DNA of 54,227 nucleotides from Gammaproteobacteria bacterium (GTDB lineage: Bacteria; Pseudomonadota; Gammaproteobacteria; Pseudomonadales; Halieaceae). The notes under the pieces were generated by a model. The model did not search any database. It was not told the DNA's origin and saw only the letters and a program-made list of their open reading frames with translations. The stretch covers positions 1 through 54,227 of the forward strand of contig JAUIEP010000015.1 in the NCBI GenBank assembly GCA_030428835.1, read 5' to 3'. The stretch's first letter is position 1; each line of letters starts with the position of its first letter. Made by a program: the position numbers and the translations under genes. Positions 1 to 8,719 of this stretch are shown here, piece by piece.

Positions 1-62
1 TCGCTATCCGTGAGGGTGGTCGTACGGTTGGCGCGGGCGTGGTGTCCAAGATCCTCGAGTAA
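1..62 (+). CDS. tuf: Elongation factor Tu, C-terminal end (partial)
   Basis: The first 62 bases read in frame as the last 19 residues of EF-Tu followed by TAA. The peptide IREGGRTVGAGVVSKILE is the conserved end of domain 3 of this translation GTPase, which delivers aminoacyl-tRNA to the ribosome. Only the tail is present, because the gene begins before the window. It sits upstream of the S10 operon, as the str operon does in many gammaproteobacteria, but here it is separated from rpsJ by its own terminator and about 1.4 kb of other genes. Confidence 0.93.
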   Translation, partial: AIREGGRTVGAGVVSKILE

Positions 63-105
63 CGCAGGATCGTCGCCCCCGGTGTGCCGCATCGCGCGCA
101 GCATG

Positions 106-123
106 TCCCCGCGCAGGCGGGGA
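106..123. repeat. Short GC-rich palindrome, possible dispersed intergenic repeat
   Basis: TCCCCGC and GCGGGGA form perfect 7-base arms around a 4-base loop, followed by ATGACG. The layout resembles small palindromic intergenic repeats that are common in proteobacterial genomes. Only one copy is seen in this window, so its repeat status is an inference. It could equally be a stem in the 3' region of the tuf transcript. Confidence 0.35.
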
Positions 124-186
124 TGACGAAACGGAACGCTTGAGCGACGACAACCGGCTTCAGCCCCTCCACCCCCGGGGCGGAAG

Positions 187-216
187 AAAAAAGCCCGGCC
201 AAAAGCCGGGCTTTTT
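187..216. terminator. Bidirectional intrinsic terminator between tuf and the TM2 gene
   Basis: AAGCCCGGC and GCCGGGCTT form a strong stem around a 4-base A-rich loop, with an A-run before it and a T-run after it. It can therefore stop transcription from both sides. It lies 125 bases after the tuf stop and just beyond the stop of the minus-strand TM2 gene, which fits convergent use. Confidence 0.85.
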
Positions 217-234
217 AATGCATCGGTGTTTCGC

Positions 235-633
235 CTAATCGACGCGATTCAGGTCCGAGACCTGCTCGTTGAGCGTGAATATGTCGTAAAGCACGCCGAG
301 ACCGAAGACGCCAAGGGTCAGCAGGTAGAGCAGGCCCGTAAGAATCTTTCCCATATAGAAGCGGTGGACACCGAATGCGCCCAGGAAGATCAGCAGGACC
401 CAGGCGAGACTGTAGTTGGCGGGACCGGCAACAAACCGCCGCTTGGCCTCGACCTCCATTGACGGTATGAGGAACAGGTCTACGATCCAGCCGATAAACA
501 GCAACCCGAGCGTGCAAGCCCAGATCGCCCCCGAAACCTGCTTGCCGTAATAGAACCTGTGCAGGCCGATGAAGCCGAAAATCCAGCACAGGTACCCCAT
601 CAGCAGTGAATGGGTTTCCCCTTTCTCGCGCAT
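235..633 (-). CDS. TM2 domain-containing membrane protein (two TM2 units)
   Basis: This 132-residue protein carries two copies of the TM2 pattern, a pair of closely spaced membrane helices. The first copy has GFIGLHRFYYGK near residues 20-31 and the second GAFGVHRFYMGK near residues 85-96. Each is followed by a hydrophobic stretch ending in a D-containing turn. The family is widespread in bacteria and has no settled biochemical role. The gene is on the minus strand, convergent with tuf, and shares its bidirectional terminator. It has no obvious functional link to the ribosomal genes around it and is an insertion relative to organisms in which tuf and rpsJ are adjacent. The ATG at 633 is the natural start, because the hydrophobic segment follows about 10 residues later. 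Confidence 0.85.
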   Translation of the reverse strand: MREKGETHSLLMGYLCWIFGFIGLHRFYYGKQVSGAIWACTLGLLFIGWIVDLFLIPSMEVEAKRRFVAGPANYSLAWVLLIFLGAFGVHRFYMGKILTGLLYLLTLGVFGLGVLYDIFTLNEQVSDLNRVD

Positions 634-778
634 TACCTAAACTCCTGTGTGCAGGCTGCTACGATGGTCGCATTGGAGCGATCACCGCTACTCCGGGCGC
701 TGACATAGGTCATGGTTTTGCCGGCCCCGAGTTCTTAAGCTTGTTGCAAACGCTGAGTTTACACCGCGAGGAGAGACT

Positions 779-1018
779 ATGTCCGTAGAACACCACGACC
801 TCATCCACGAGTTCCCCGAGCTCAAGGACCGCATTCATGAACTGAAAGTGGAAGACCACCACTTCCGCAAGCTGTTCGACGAGTACCACGAGTTGACCCG
901 CTCTATCGAGAAGATGGAAGACGAGGTGACTCCGGTGGCGACTGCGACCGAGGAGGAAGCCAAGCGTCGCAGGGTGCATCTCAAGGATGAGCTCTACCGG
1001 ATGCTCACCGCGGCGTAA
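779..1018 (+). CDS. YdcH/DUF465 family small helical protein
   Basis: This 79-residue, charged, all-helical protein begins with a histidine-rich segment (EHHDLIHEFPELKDRI) and contains HHFRKLFDEYHEL. That is the signature of the YdcH-like DUF465 family, which is usually 70-80 residues with no known enzymatic activity. A clear Shine-Dalgarno (AGGAG at 768-772) precedes the ATG. The stop is followed 11 bases later by the start of the DksA/TraR-like gene, so the two are probably one transcription unit. No convincing promoter was found in the 145 bases between this gene and the divergent TM2 gene. The function is unknown. Confidence 0.85.
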   Translation: MSVEHHDLIHEFPELKDRIHELKVEDHHFRKLFDEYHELTRSIEKMEDEVTPVATATEEEAKRRRVHLKDELYRMLTAA

Positions 1019-1029
1019 GGAATAACCTT

Positions 1030-1344
1030 TTGAATACTAAGGATATCAAGCTGCAGCTCGAAAACAGGCTCGAGGCCCTCCGGGCGCGCCTCTCCAGCAT
1101 CAAGAGTGATGTCTCCCAGGCCCATTCGGTGGATTCCGCCGAACAGGCCCAGGAGCGTGAGAACGACGAGGTCCTTGACGCCATCGGCAACGAGACCCGG
1201 GCGTCGATCGCCGAGATCCAGGCCGCGCTCGACCGCCTTGAGGCAGGCACCTACGGCCTCTGCGACGAGTGCGGGGGCAAAATCGGGGAGCAGCGCCTGA
1301 GCGCCATCCCGGAGGCCACCCGCTGCGTCGACTGCGCCGCCTGA
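1030..1344 (+). CDS. DksA/TraR-type C4 zinc finger protein (TTG start)
   Basis: This 104-residue protein has a long N-terminal helical region followed by a C4 zinc finger with cysteines 78, 81, 99 and 102 (C-X2-C-X17-C-X2-C). This is the DksA/TraR pattern. Known members insert a coiled coil into the RNA polymerase secondary channel and alter initiation, notably at ribosomal promoters. At 104 residues it is shorter than DksA (about 150) and longer than TraR (about 73). The region between the helices has acidic residues (RENDEVLD) where DksA has its tip. The start is TTG at 1030, set by AAGGA at 1017-1021, which overlaps the stop of the preceding gene. Its position directly before the S10 operon promoter suggests, but does not prove, a link to ribosome synthesis. 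Confidence 0.85.
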   Translation: MNTKDIKLQLENRLEALRARLSSIKSDVSQAHSVDSAEQAQERENDEVLDAIGNETRASIAEIQAALDRLEAGTYGLCDECGGKIGEQRLSAIPEATRCVDCAA

Positions 1345-1438
1345 ACCCTTCCTGCCCCGCTCCGGCGGGTCCCCGGGGCTGGCGATGGCCGATTCGGGTC
1401 ATCCGCGCAGTCCCGTTACATTTAACACTCCCGGTGCC

Positions 1439-1467
1439 TTGACACCCCCATAGGCGGTCATTAGAAT
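1439..1467 (+). promoter_or_regulatory. Sigma70 promoter of the S10 operon
   Basis: TTGACA (1439-1444) is separated by 17 bases from TAGAAT (1462-1467), an almost perfect sigma70 promoter. The predicted transcript starts near 1474, leaving about 60 bases of leader before the rpsJ GTG. The leader contains a GGGG/CCCC hairpin (1482-1494) and a run of six T at about 1508-1513. An attenuator is therefore conceivable, but it is shorter than the long S10 leader of E. coli that L4 regulates. Confidence 0.85.
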
Positions 1468-1533
1468 TCGCTCTCCTTTTTCGGGGGGTCCCCGCGCGGG
1501 CCTCTGGTTTTTTACTGTTTGGAGTGACGTCAG

Positions 1534-1845
1534 GTGCAGAACCAGCGTATTCGTATCCGCCTCAAGGCCTTTGACCATCGACTGATCGATTCCTCTACCC
1601 AGGAGATCGTCGAGACTGCCCGCCGGACGGGCGCACAGGTAAAAGGGCCGATTCCCCTTCCCACCCGGAAGGAAAAATTTACGGTGCTTATTTCACCACA
1701 CGTAAATAAGGACGCTCGTGACCAGTACGAAATTCGTACCCACAAGCGCCTGCTGGATATCGTCGAGCCCACGGAAAAGACCGTGGACGCGCTGATGAAA
1801 CTGGATCTGGCTGCAGGCGTTGAGGTTCAGATCAGCCTGGGATAA
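1534..1845 (+). CDS. rpsJ: 30S ribosomal protein S10
   Basis: This is the first gene of the S10 operon. Its 103 residues match the family length, with the typical start [18 protein letters not shown] and the conserved [24 protein letters not shown]10 is a small-subunit head protein and also (as NusE) a partner of NusB and NusG in transcription antitermination. Translation begins at GTG 1534, preceded by GGAG at 1521-1524. An unusually long, structured 123-base gap separates it from rplC. Confidence 0.96.
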   Translation: MQNQRIRIRLKAFDHRLIDSSTQEIVETARRTGAQVKGPIPLPTRKEKFTVLISPHVNKDARDQYEIRTHKRLLDIVEPTEKTVDALMKLDLAAGVEVQISLG

Positions 1846-1868
1846 CTCCCCGCAGTAGCTAGACCAAA

Positions 1869-1947
1869 CCCGGCCACTTGTGAGTGGTCGGGGTGTAACG
1901 CCCCATTTTAAGAGGTTCCGGGGCGGCCATAGAGGGTTACAGCCCCG
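1869..1947 (+). promoter_or_regulatory. Structured rpsJ-rplC spacer with hairpins and duplicated Shine-Dalgarno block
   Basis: Three pairings can be read in this spacer. Bases 1869-1878 pair with 1883-1892 (10 pairs, one G-U, four-base loop). GGGG at 1890-1893 can pair with CCCC at 1901-1904, which competes with the first hairpin. CGGGGC at 1919-1924 pairs with GCCCCG at 1942-1947. The block GCCCC-N-TTAAGAGGTT appears twice, ending near 1918 and 1962, and the second copy is the rplC ribosome binding site. The mutually exclusive stems suggest a regulatory switch, but no regulator is identified. Confidence 0.45.
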
Positions 1948-1968
1948 TACACTTAAGAGGTTAGTACA

Positions 1969-2604
1969 ATGACTATTGGCTTAGTCGGCCGTAAGTCCGG
2001 TATGACGCGTGTTTTTACCGAAGACGGCGTATCAATCCCAGTAACCGTAGTGGAGATCACTCCAAACCGCGTTACTCAGATCAAAGAGCTCGATAGCGAC
2101 GGCTATCGTGCAATTCAGGTAACCGCAGGAAGCCGCAAGGCCTCCAGGGTAAACAAGGCACAAGCTGGCCAGTTCGCCAAAGCTGGTGTGGAAGCAGGTG
2201 CCGGTTTCTGGGAATTCCGTCTCGGCGACAGTGACGAGGCGCCGGAGGTGGGCTCGGAACTGACGGTTGAGCAGTTCGAGGCCGGCCAGAAGGTGGATGT
2301 TTCGGGCAGGTCCAAGGGCAAGGGCTTCCAGGGCGGTGTCAAGCGCTGGAACTTCTCCATGCAGGACGCTACCCACGGTAACTCCCTCTCGCACCGCGCC
2401 CCCGGTTCTATCGGCCAGTGCCAGACGCCGGGCCGTGTATGGAAGGGCAAGAAGATGGCCGGCCAGATGGGCGCGGCCAATGTGACTACCCAGGGCCTGG
2501 AAGTGGTCCGCGTGGATGCGCAGCGCAACCTGCTGCTTATCAAGGGCGCTGTACCTGGCGCACCCGGTGGCGACGTTATCGTACGCCCCGCGGGCAAGGC
2601 ATAA
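1969..2604 (+). CDS. rplC: 50S ribosomal protein L3
   Basis: This 211-residue protein binds near the 3' end of 23S rRNA early in assembly. The conserved stretch [21 protein letters not shown] contains the loop that reaches the peptidyl transferase centre, including the glutamine (about residue 150) that PrmB methylates in E. coli. The ATG follows TTAAGAGG at a good distance. The second half of that sequence block is a duplicate of one 44 bases upstream. Confidence 0.96.
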   Translation: MTIGLVGRKSGMTRVFTEDGVSIPVTVVEITPNRVTQIKELDSDGYRAIQVTAGSRKASRVNKAQAGQFAKAGVEAGAGFWEFRLGDSDEAPEVGSELTVEQFEAGQKVDVSGRSKGKGFQGGVKRWNFSMQDATHGNSLSHRAPGSIGQCQTPGRVWKGKKMAGQMGAANVTTQGLEVVRVDAQRNLLLIKGAVPGAPGGDVIVRPAGKA

Positions 2605-2623
2605 GGTTTAGGGGGTCTTAGAC

Positions 2624-3241
2624 GTGGAATTGAGTGTATTGAAGGCGGGCAGCGCAGAAGCGGGGACAGTTTCCGTATCCGACGCTGCTTTTGCACGTGA
2701 ATACAACGAAGATCTGGTCCATCAGGTCGTGACCGCCTACCTGGCGGGCGCCCGCCAGGGCACCCGGGCGCAGAAGAATCGCGCGGACGTTTCGGGCGGC
2801 GGCAAGAAGCCGTGGCGCCAGAAAGGCACCGGTCGCGCCCGGGCGGGCACAATCCGCTCCCCGATCTGGCGTTCGGGCGGTGTAACGTTTGCGGCCAAGC
2901 CGCAGGACCATTCGCAGAAGGTCAACCGGAAGATGTACCGTGCCGCGCTGCGTTCCATCGTGTCCGAGCTGGCCCGCCAGGATCGCCTGGTCGTTGTGGA
3001 GAGCCTGGACGTGGAGGCGCCGAAGACCAAGCTGCTGGCCAAGCAGTTGGGTGAATTTGGCATCGACAACGTGCTGATCGTCTCCACCGAGGTAGACAAG
3101 AATCTCTACCTGGCGGCGCGCAACCTGCACAAGGTCGAGGTATGCGATGTTGACGGTGTCGACCCCGTGAGCCTGATCGGGTACGAGAAGGTCATGATCA
3201 CCGTGGATGCGGTGAAAAAGTTTGAGGAGATGCTGGGATGA
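2624..3241 (+). CDS. rplD: 50S ribosomal protein L4 (GTG start)
   Basis: This 205-residue protein has the L4 core [24 protein letters not shown] at about residues 45-70, the loop that lines the exit tunnel. In E. coli L4 is also the feedback repressor of the S10 operon, acting on the operon leader. Whether it does so here is unknown, because this leader is much shorter. The GTG at 2624 is preceded by GGGGG at 2611-2615. The last four bases overlap the rplW start (ATGA), which implies translational coupling. Confidence 0.96.
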   Translation: MELSVLKAGSAEAGTVSVSDAAFAREYNEDLVHQVVTAYLAGARQGTRAQKNRADVSGGGKKPWRQKGTGRARAGTIRSPIWRSGGVTFAAKPQDHSQKVNRKMYRAALRSIVSELARQDRLVVVESLDVEAPKTKLLAKQLGEFGIDNVLIVSTEVDKNLYLAARNLHKVEVCDVDGVDPVSLIGYEKVMITVDAVKKFEEMLG

Positions 3242-3534
3242 ACCAGGAGCGTGTTTTCCAAGTGCTGGTAGGCCCGCATGTTTCCGAGAAGGCGGCGATT
3301 GTCGCGGACGACAACAACCAGTACGTCTTCAAGGTTGCAGTCGATGCGACCAAGACGGAAATCAAGAAGTCTGTCGAACAGTTGTTCAAGGTGACTGTAA
3401 CAGACGTGAACACGTTGAAAGTCAAAGGCAAGGTGAAGCGTAACCGCTACGGGTTCAGCACCAAGCCGACCTGGAAGAAGGCATATGTAACGCTTGGGCC
3501 TGGCCAGGACATTGACTTTGCGTCGGCGGAATAA
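3238..3534 (+). CDS. rplW: 50S ribosomal protein L23
   Basis: This 98-residue protein sits at the tunnel exit and docks trigger factor and SRP. The motifs [11 protein letters not shown] and [20 protein letters not shown] are typical of the family. The ATG overlaps the rplD stop. The lysine/arginine-rich C-terminal half ([10 protein letters not shown]) contacts 23S rRNA domain III. Confidence 0.96.
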   Translation: MNQERVFQVLVGPHVSEKAAIVADDNNQYVFKVAVDATKTEIKKSVEQLFKVTVTDVNTLKVKGKVKRNRYGFSTKPTWKKAYVTLGPGQDIDFASAE

Positions 3535-3548
3535 GGAACCGGATTGCA

Positions 3549-4376
3549 ATGGCTATTTTAAAGAGTAAGCCCACTTCCCCAGGTCGTCGCCACCTGGTGC
3601 GCGTGGTGAACGCCGACCTGCACAAAGGTGCGCCCTACGCGCCGTTGGTAGAGAAGCAGGCTCGTTCCGGTGGGCGCAACAACAACGGGAAGATCACGAC
3701 CCGGCATATCGGTGGTGGTCACAAGCAGCACTATCGCAAAATTGACTTCAAGCGTACCAAGGACGGCATCCAGGCCAGGGTAGAGCGTCTGGAGTACGAT
3801 CCCAATCGCACCGCACATATTGCACTGCTGCTGTTTGCGGACGGCGAGCGCCGCTATATTATTGCGCCGAAAGGCGTGCAGGCCGGTGACGTGCTTGAGT
3901 CCGGCTCCGCCGCGCCGATCAAGACAGGCAATTGCCTTCCCCTCCGCAACATTCCCGTTGGTTCCGTAGTCCACTGTATCGAATTGAAGCCCGGCAAAGG
4001 CGCCCAGATGGCCCGTTCCGCCGGCGCCTCTGTGCAACTTGTAGCGCGGGAGGGTCAGTATGCAACGGTGCGCCTGCGTTCCGGCGAGATGCGCAAGGTG
4101 CTGGCCGACTGCCGCGCCACGCTGGGCGAGGTATCCAATTCGGAACACAGCCTGCGCAAGCTGGGCAAAGCGGGTGCGGCGCGCTGGCGCGGTGTTCGCC
4201 CGACGGTACGTGGTGTCGCCATGAACCCGGTCGACCACCCCCATGGCGGTGGCGAGGGCCGTACCTCGGGTGGCCGTCACCCGGTCAGCCCCTGGGGTAC
4301 TCCGACCAAAGGATACAAGACCCGCAAGAACAAGCGTACGGACAATCTCATCGTTCGTCGCCGCGGTAAGAAGTAG
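3549..4376 (+). CDS. rplB: 50S ribosomal protein L2
   Basis: At 275 residues it matches the family (273 in E. coli). L2 is needed for subunit association and peptidyl transfer. The C-terminal sequence [13 protein letters not shown] contains the conserved histidine linked to activity, and [18 protein letters not shown] near residues 53-70 is the N-terminal RNA-binding signature. It follows rplW by 14 bases in the same operon. Confidence 0.97.
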   Translation: MAILKSKPTSPGRRHLVRVVNADLHKGAPYAPLVEKQARSGGRNNNGKITTRHIGGGHKQHYRKIDFKRTKDGIQARVERLEYDPNRTAHIALLLFADGERRYIIAPKGVQAGDVLESGSAAPIKTGNCLPLRNIPVGSVVHCIELKPGKGAQMARSAGASVQLVAREGQYATVRLRSGEMRKVLADCRATLGEVSNSEHSLRKLGKAGAARWRGVRPTVRGVAMNPVDHPHGGGEGRTSGGRHPVSPWGTPTKGYKTRKNKRTDNLIVRRRGKK

Positions 4377-4412
4377 AGCCTGCGCTAGCAAGGGAATTAG
4401 AGGAAACAGACT

Positions 4413-4688
4413 GTGCCACGTTCATTGAAAAAGGGTCCGTTCATTGACCTGCACCTGATGAAGAAAGTCGAGGCAGCGGTAGAGAGCAACGACCGCCGCC
4501 CGATAAAGACCTGGTCGCGCCGTTCAATGGTGTCGCCGGATATGGTCGGCCTGACGATAGCTGTACACAACGGGCGGCAGCACGTTCCCGTTCTGATTAA
4601 CGAAGACATGGTCGGTCACAAGCTGGGTGAGTTTGCTGTTACCCGGACGTTCAAAGGCCACATTGTCGACAAGAAGGCCAAGCGCTAA
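4413..4688 (+). CDS. rpsS: 30S ribosomal protein S19 (GTG start)
   Basis: This 91-residue head protein pairs with S13 near the A site. [19 protein letters not shown] at the N-terminus and [16 protein letters not shown] near the C-terminus are diagnostic. The GTG at 4413 gives the canonical N-terminus and is preceded by AGAGG at about 4399-4403. Confidence 0.96.
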   Translation: MPRSLKKGPFIDLHLMKKVEAAVESNDRRPIKTWSRRSMVSPDMVGLTIAVHNGRQHVPVLINEDMVGHKLGEFAVTRTFKGHIVDKKAKR

Positions 4689-4711
4689 GCGCTCCTGAAG
4701 AGGTTAGGAAG

Positions 4712-5050
4712 ATGGAAGTTGCAGCAAGACTGAAGGGCGCGCAAATCTCTGCGCAGAAAGCCCGCCTGGTAGCAGACCAGGTGCGCGGCATGCCTGTTGA
4801 AGATGCGCTGACGCTGCTCGAGTTCAGCCCCAAGAAGGCTGCGCACATTGTCAAGAAGGTGCTGGACTCCGCTATCGCCAATGCCGAGAACAACGAAGGC
4901 GCCGACGTTGACGAACTGAAGATTTCGAGTATTTACGTGGACGAGGGCATGACCATGAAGCGCCTGCGGCCACGAGCCAAGGGCCGCGCTGACCGCATCT
5001 TGAAGCGCAGCTGCCATATCACCGTAAAAGTAGCCGACGGCGAAAGCTAA
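4712..5050 (+). CDS. rplV: 50S ribosomal protein L22
   Basis: This 112-residue protein has [14 protein letters not shown] near residues 13-26 and, at the C-terminus, the beta-hairpin [20 protein letters not shown], whose tip narrows the exit tunnel. That loop is the erythromycin-resistance hot spot in other bacteria and looks wild-type here. AGAGG at 4698-4702 precedes the ATG. Confidence 0.96.
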   Translation: MEVAARLKGAQISAQKARLVADQVRGMPVEDALTLLEFSPKKAAHIVKKVLDSAIANAENNEGADVDELKISSIYVDEGMTMKRLRPRAKGRADRILKRSCHITVKVADGES

Positions 5051-5069
5051 GTTCAGGAGACGACTACAA

Positions 5070-5741
5070 ATGGGTCAGAAAGTACATCCTACCGGCATTC
5101 GCCTGGGTATTGTGAAAGACCACAATTCCATCTGGTACGCCGACAGCAAGAACTATGCCGGTCAGCTGATTACCGACCTGGAAGCGCGTGCCTATATCGA
5201 GAAAGTGCTCGATCACGCGTCAGTCAGCCGGGTGGTGATTGAGCGTCCTGCGCAGACCGCGCGCATCACTGTCCATACCGCGCGTCCGGGCATCGTAATC
5301 GGCAAGAAGGGCGAGGATGTCGACAAGCTGCGCAAGGACCTGACCGACAAGATGGGTGTGCCTGTCCATATCAACATCGAGGAGATTCGCAAGCCGGACC
5401 TCGATGCAAGGCTCGTTGCGCAGAACGTGGCGCAGCAACTGGAGCGTCGCGTCATGTTTCGTCGCGCCATGAAGCGTGTTGTACAGAACGCCATGCGCCA
5501 GGGTGCAGAGGGCATCAAGGTGCAGATCAGCGGCCGCCTGGGCGGTGCAGAAATCGCCCGCACCGAGTGGTACCGCGAGGGGCGTGTGCCCCTGCACACC
5601 CTGCGTGCCGACATTGATTACGCCACCTACGAGGCCTCGACAACTTACGGGATTCTCGGGGTGAAAGTCTGGATTTTCAAAGGCGAAGTTATTGGCACGG
5701 ACGGCGATTCCGAAAATGCCAAGAAGACTGTTACTAACTAA
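5070..5741 (+). CDS. rpsC: 30S ribosomal protein S3
   Basis: This 223-residue protein starts [14 protein letters not shown] and has a type II KH domain with the GKKGEDV loop near residue 75. The C-terminal domain carries [22 protein letters not shown]3, S4 and S5 form the mRNA entry site with helicase activity. It lies 19 bases after rplV with AGGAGA as the ribosome binding site. It is slightly shorter than the E. coli protein (233) because of a shorter tail. Confidence 0.97.
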   Translation: MGQKVHPTGIRLGIVKDHNSIWYADSKNYAGQLITDLEARAYIEKVLDHASVSRVVIERPAQTARITVHTARPGIVIGKKGEDVDKLRKDLTDKMGVPVHINIEEIRKPDLDARLVAQNVAQQLERRVMFRRAMKRVVQNAMRQGAEGIKVQISGRLGGAEIARTEWYREGRVPLHTLRADIDYATYEASTTYGILGVKVWIFKGEVIGTDGDSENAKKTVTN

Positions 5742-5752
5742 GGGTTACGCAG

Positions 5753-6166
5753 ATGTTGCAACCAAAGCGTACAAAATTTCGCAAGACCCAGAAGGGTCGT
5801 AACCGAGGCCTGGCACAGCGTGGCAGCAAAGTCAGCTTCGGTGAGTACGGCCTCAAGGCGACTGGCCGTGGCCGGATCACCGCGCGCCAGATCGAGGCCG
5901 CGCGTCGTGCGATGACCCGCCACATCAAGCGTGGCGGCAAGATTTGGATTCGTGTCTTCCCGGACAAGCCGGTCACCGGCAAGCCGCTGGAAGTCCGGCA
6001 GGGTAAAGGTAAAGGCAACGTGGAGTACTGGGTAGCGCAGGTCCAGCCCGGTCGCGTGCTGTATGAAGTGCAGGGCGTTTCCGAAGAACTGGCGCGTGAG
6101 GCCTTCGCCCTTGCGGCGGCCAAGATCCCTGTGGCCACAACTTTTGTAAAACGGTCGGTGATGTGA
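5753..6166 (+). CDS. rplP: 50S ribosomal protein L16
   Basis: This 137-residue protein starts [19 protein letters not shown] and has the conserved [20 protein letters not shown]16 organises the A-site region of the 50S subunit, and its equivalent Arg81 in E. coli is hydroxylated. The stop codon TGA overlaps the next ATG by one base, coupling it to rpmC. Confidence 0.96.
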   Translation: MLQPKRTKFRKTQKGRNRGLAQRGSKVSFGEYGLKATGRGRITARQIEAARRAMTRHIKRGGKIWIRVFPDKPVTGKPLEVRQGKGKGNVEYWVAQVQPGRVLYEVQGVSEELAREAFALAAAKIPVATTFVKRSVM

Positions 6167-6357
6167 TGAAAGCGAGCGAATTGCGTGAGAAGTCTCCCGA
6201 GGAGCTGGACAAGAAGCTTCTGGCACTCCGTGAAGAGCAGTTCAAGCTGCGCATGCAAAAGGCGACGGGCCAGCTGGGCCAGACGCACCTGCTGCGCGAG
6301 AATCAGCGTGACATCGCTCGCGTAAAGACTGTACTCACTGAAAAGGCGGGTAACTGA
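6166..6357 (+). CDS. rpmC: 50S ribosomal protein L29
   Basis: This 63-residue two-helix protein starts [18 protein letters not shown] three bases upstream is in frame, but the ATG at 6166 gives the canonical N-terminus and overlaps the rplP stop by one base. L29 lies beside L23 at the tunnel exit. The next gene begins only two bases after its stop. Confidence 0.94.
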   Translation: MKASELREKSPEELDKKLLALREEQFKLRMQKATGQLGQTHLLRENQRDIARVKTVLTEKAGN

Positions 6358-6359
6358 GA

Positions 6360-6626
6360 ATGTCCGAAGCAGAAAATCGTACTCGGGTAGCAACCGGCAA
6401 GGTTGTCAGCAACAAGATGGACAAGACCATCACGGTCCTGGTTGAGCGTCGGGTAAAGCACCCGGTCTACGGCAAGTACATGACCCGCTCTTCCAAGATC
6501 CATGCACACGACGAGGACAACAAGTGTGCAATCGGCGACACCGTGACGGTTGCCGAGTCCCGGCCGATTTCCAAGTCCAAGACCTGGAAGTTGCTGGAAA
6601 TTGTAGAGAGCGCTGCGCAGGTATAA
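6360..6626 (+). CDS. rpsQ: 30S ribosomal protein S17
   Basis: This 88-residue OB-fold protein has the signature [21 protein letters not shown] followed by [30 protein letters not shown]17 binds 16S rRNA helices 7 and 11 early in assembly. It is the last gene of the S10 operon. The 46 bases to rplN contain a GC-rich hairpin rather than an obvious promoter. Confidence 0.96.
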   Translation: MSEAENRTRVATGKVVSNKMDKTITVLVERRVKHPVYGKYMTRSSKIHAHDEDNKCAIGDTVTVAESRPISKSKTWKLLEIVESAAQV

Positions 6627-6643
6627 CCGGGCAGTAGGGATTC

Positions 6644-6659
6644 GGCGGCCGGGGCCGCC
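6644..6659 (+). other. GC-rich hairpin between rpsQ and rplN
   Basis: GGCGGC and GCCGCC pair around the four-base loop CGGG, immediately before the rplN ribosome binding site (GGAG). It lacks a T-run, so it is not a normal terminator. It marks the junction of the S10 and spc operons, where E. coli has the spc promoter. No good promoter is visible here, so read-through from the S10 promoter is likely. Confidence 0.5.
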
Positions 6660-6672
6660 TGTGGAGTAAGAG

Positions 6673-7041
6673 ATGATTCAGACACAGTCATATTTGGATG
6701 TCGCGGATAACAGCGGCGCCCGCCGTGTGATGTGTATCAAGGTGTTGGGCGGCTCCAAGCGCCGTTACGCGCGTGTCGGTGACCTCATCAAGGTGACCGT
6801 GAAGGAGGCCATCCCCCGCGGCAAGGTCAAGAAGGGCCAGGTCATGACGGCGGTTGTCGTGCGCACCAAGAAAGGCGTGCGTCGCCCGGACGGCTCCCTG
6901 ATCAAGTTCGACGACAACGCCGCGGTACTCCTGAACGCCCAGGAAGCCCCCATCGGTACCCGTATTTTCGGACCGGTTACCCGGGAGCTGCGCGGCGAGA
7001 AGTTTATGAAGATTATTTCCCTGGCGCCGGAAGTTATCTGA
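6673..7041 (+). CDS. rplN: 50S ribosomal protein L14
   Basis: This 122-residue protein opens [27 protein letters not shown] and ends [19 protein letters not shown], both hallmarks of L14. It sits at the subunit interface, forms a bridge with 16S rRNA and is the docking site of the silencing factor RsfS. It is the first gene of the spc gene block. Confidence 0.97.
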   Translation: MIQTQSYLDVADNSGARRVMCIKVLGGSKRRYARVGDLIKVTVKEAIPRGKVKKGQVMTAVVVRTKKGVRRPDGSLIKFDDNAAVLLNAQEAPIGTRIFGPVTRELRGEKFMKIISLAPEVI

Positions 7042-7061
7042 GCCGGTTGAGAGAGAAGACA

Positions 7062-7376
7062 ATGTTGAAGATCAAGAGCGAAGACGAAGTGATCGTCATT
7101 GCCGGCAAGGACAAGGGCAAGCGCGGCAAGGTGCGCACCGTGGTCGACGCCAAGCGCGTTATTGTGGCCGGCGTGAACATGGTCAAGAAGCACACGCGCC
7201 CCAACCCGCAGGCGGGTGTGGCCGGCGGCATCGTGGAGTCGGAAGCGCCGATCCAGGTGTCCAATGTGGCAATTTTCAATCCGAGCACGAACAAGGCCGA
7301 TCGGGTTGGGTTCAAGGTGGAAGGCGAGCGCAAGGTACGCATCTTCAAGTCCAGCGGCGAGGAGATCGGCTCCTGA
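7062..7376 (+). CDS. rplX: 50S ribosomal protein L24
   Basis: The reading frame stays open upstream to a TTG at 7047, but the ATG at 7062 gives the usual 104-residue product with the family start [22 protein letters not shown] (a KOW motif). GAGAGA just upstream serves as ribosome binding site. L24 is one of the two assembly-initiator proteins of the 50S subunit. Confidence 0.94.
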   Translation: MLKIKSEDEVIVIAGKDKGKRGKVRTVVDAKRVIVAGVNMVKKHTRPNPQAGVAGGIVESEAPIQVSNVAIFNPSTNKADRVGFKVEGERKVRIFKSSGEEIGS

Positions 7377-7406
7377 GCCGGCGGTAAGAATCAATAGGTA
7401 CTACAG

Positions 7407-7946
7407 ATGGCAAACTTGAAAGACAAATACAAGTCTGAGATCGCACCGCAACTGAAGGAAGAGCTCGGGCTGGCCAATGTGATGGAGGTTCCCCGCATCA
7501 CCAAGATCACCCTGAACATGGGCGTGGGCGAAGCACTGGGCGACAAGAAGGTGCTGGAGAACGCTGTTGCCGACATGGAGCGGATAGCGGGCCAGAAGCC
7601 TGTTGTCACCAAGGCGCGCAAGTCCATCGCGGGCTTCAAGGTGCGTGACGGTTGGCCGATCGGCTGCAAGGTGACCCTGCGTTCCGATCGCATGTACGAA
7701 TTCCTGGAGCGGCTGATCAGCATCGCGATACCGCGTATCCGTGACTTCCGCGGCATAAGCCCGAAGTCCTTTGATGGGCGCGGCAACTTCGCTATGGGCG
7801 TTTCCGAGCAGATCATTTTCCCGGAAATTGACTACGACAAAGCAGACGCGTTGCGCGGTATGGACATCACCATTACCACGACGGCGCGCACGGATGATGA
7901 GGGTCGCGCCCTGCTGCGCGCTTTCAACTTCCCCCTGAAGGCTTAA
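7407..7946 (+). CDS. rplE: 50S ribosomal protein L5
   Basis: At 179 residues it has the same length as E. coli L5. [41 protein letters not shown] and [23 protein letters not shown] are conserved. It binds 5S rRNA together with L18 and L25. In E. coli the start of this gene carries the S8 repressor site of the spc operon. I could not establish the same fold here by eye. Confidence 0.97.
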   Translation: MANLKDKYKSEIAPQLKEELGLANVMEVPRITKITLNMGVGEALGDKKVLENAVADMERIAGQKPVVTKARKSIAGFKVRDGWPIGCKVTLRSDRMYEFLERLISIAIPRIRDFRGISPKSFDGRGNFAMGVSEQIIFPEIDYDKADALRGMDITITTTARTDDEGRALLRAFNFPLKA

Positions 7947-7958
7947 GAGGCTCTATTA

Positions 7959-8264
7959 ATGGCTAAGAAATCAATGGTCGCACGTGAAAACAAGCGCGCG
8001 AAGACTGTAGCCAGGTTCGCTGCAAAGCGAGCGGCTCTCAAGGCGGTCCTCAAGGACGTGGGCGCCACGGACGAAGAGAAGTGGGAAGCGCAGGTGAAAC
8101 TGCAGAAGCTGCCCCGCAACGCGAGCCCGGTACGCCAACAGCGTCGCTGCCAGTTGACCGGACGCCCCCATGCCGTGTACCGGAAGTTCGGCCTGTGTCG
8201 CAACAAACTGCGTGAAGCAGCCATGCGCGGCGATGTTCCTGGCCTGGTCAAGTCCAGCTGGTAG
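7959..8264 (+). CDS. rpsN: 30S ribosomal protein S14 (long, zinc-free form)
   Basis: This 101-residue protein is the long form without the CXXC zinc finger. Only isolated cysteines occur, as in [25 protein letters not shown], so it does not depend on zinc. It starts [14 protein letters not shown]14 enters the 30S head late in assembly. Confidence 0.96.
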   Translation: MAKKSMVARENKRAKTVARFAAKRAALKAVLKDVGATDEEKWEAQVKLQKLPRNASPVRQQRRCQLTGRPHAVYRKFGLCRNKLREAAMRGDVPGLVKSSW

Positions 8265-8295
8265 TGGCGAGTCGGTCTACGGAGGTTATCAAGTT

Positions 8296-8691
8296 ATGAG
8301 TATGCAAGATCCGTTGTCAGACATGCTGACCCGCATTCGCAATGCGCAGATGGCTGGCAAAACCCGTGTCGAAATGCCCGGCTCCAAGCTGAAAGCTGCT
8401 GTGGCCCAGGTGCTGAAGGACGAGGGCTACATCGCTGGCTTTGCCACGGACAATGATTCCGGCAAGTCGCGCCTTGGCATCGATCTCAAGTATTTTGAGG
8501 GCAAGCCGGTGATCGCCGAGATCGATCGTGTGAGCCGTCCCGGCCTGCGTCGCTACAGCGGTAAGAGTGAGCTGCCGTCCGTTCGCGCCGGCCTGGGTAT
8601 CGCCATCATTTCAACCTCCAAGGGTGTAATGACGGACCGCGCAGCACGTGCGGCCGGTGTCGGCGGCGAAGTGCTCTGCACGGTTTACTAA
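8296..8691 (+). CDS. rpsH: 30S ribosomal protein S8
   Basis: This 131-residue protein contains [18 protein letters not shown] and the C-terminal [33 protein letters not shown] pattern. The frame is open far upstream into rpsN, but GGAGG at 8281-8285 sets the start at ATG 8296 (spacing 10) rather than the in-frame ATG at 8302. S8 is a primary 16S rRNA binder and the spc operon translational repressor in E. coli. Confidence 0.95.
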   Translation: MSMQDPLSDMLTRIRNAQMAGKTRVEMPGSKLKAAVAQVLKDEGYIAGFATDNDSGKSRLGIDLKYFEGKPVIAEIDRVSRPGLRRYSGKSELPSVRAGLGIAIISTSKGVMTDRAARAAGVGGEVLCTVY

Positions 8692-8719
8692 TCAGATTTT
8701 AGATTGAGAGCAATTAGCG

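Noticed and set aside
6601-6627. Promoter for the spc operon before rplN
   Set aside because: TTGTAG and TATAAC are only 15 bases apart and lie inside rpsQ, so the match is too poor to call.
8170-8295. Upstream extension of rpsH into rpsN
   Set aside because: The extension has no homology to S8, and GGAGG at 8281-8285 sets the start at 8296.
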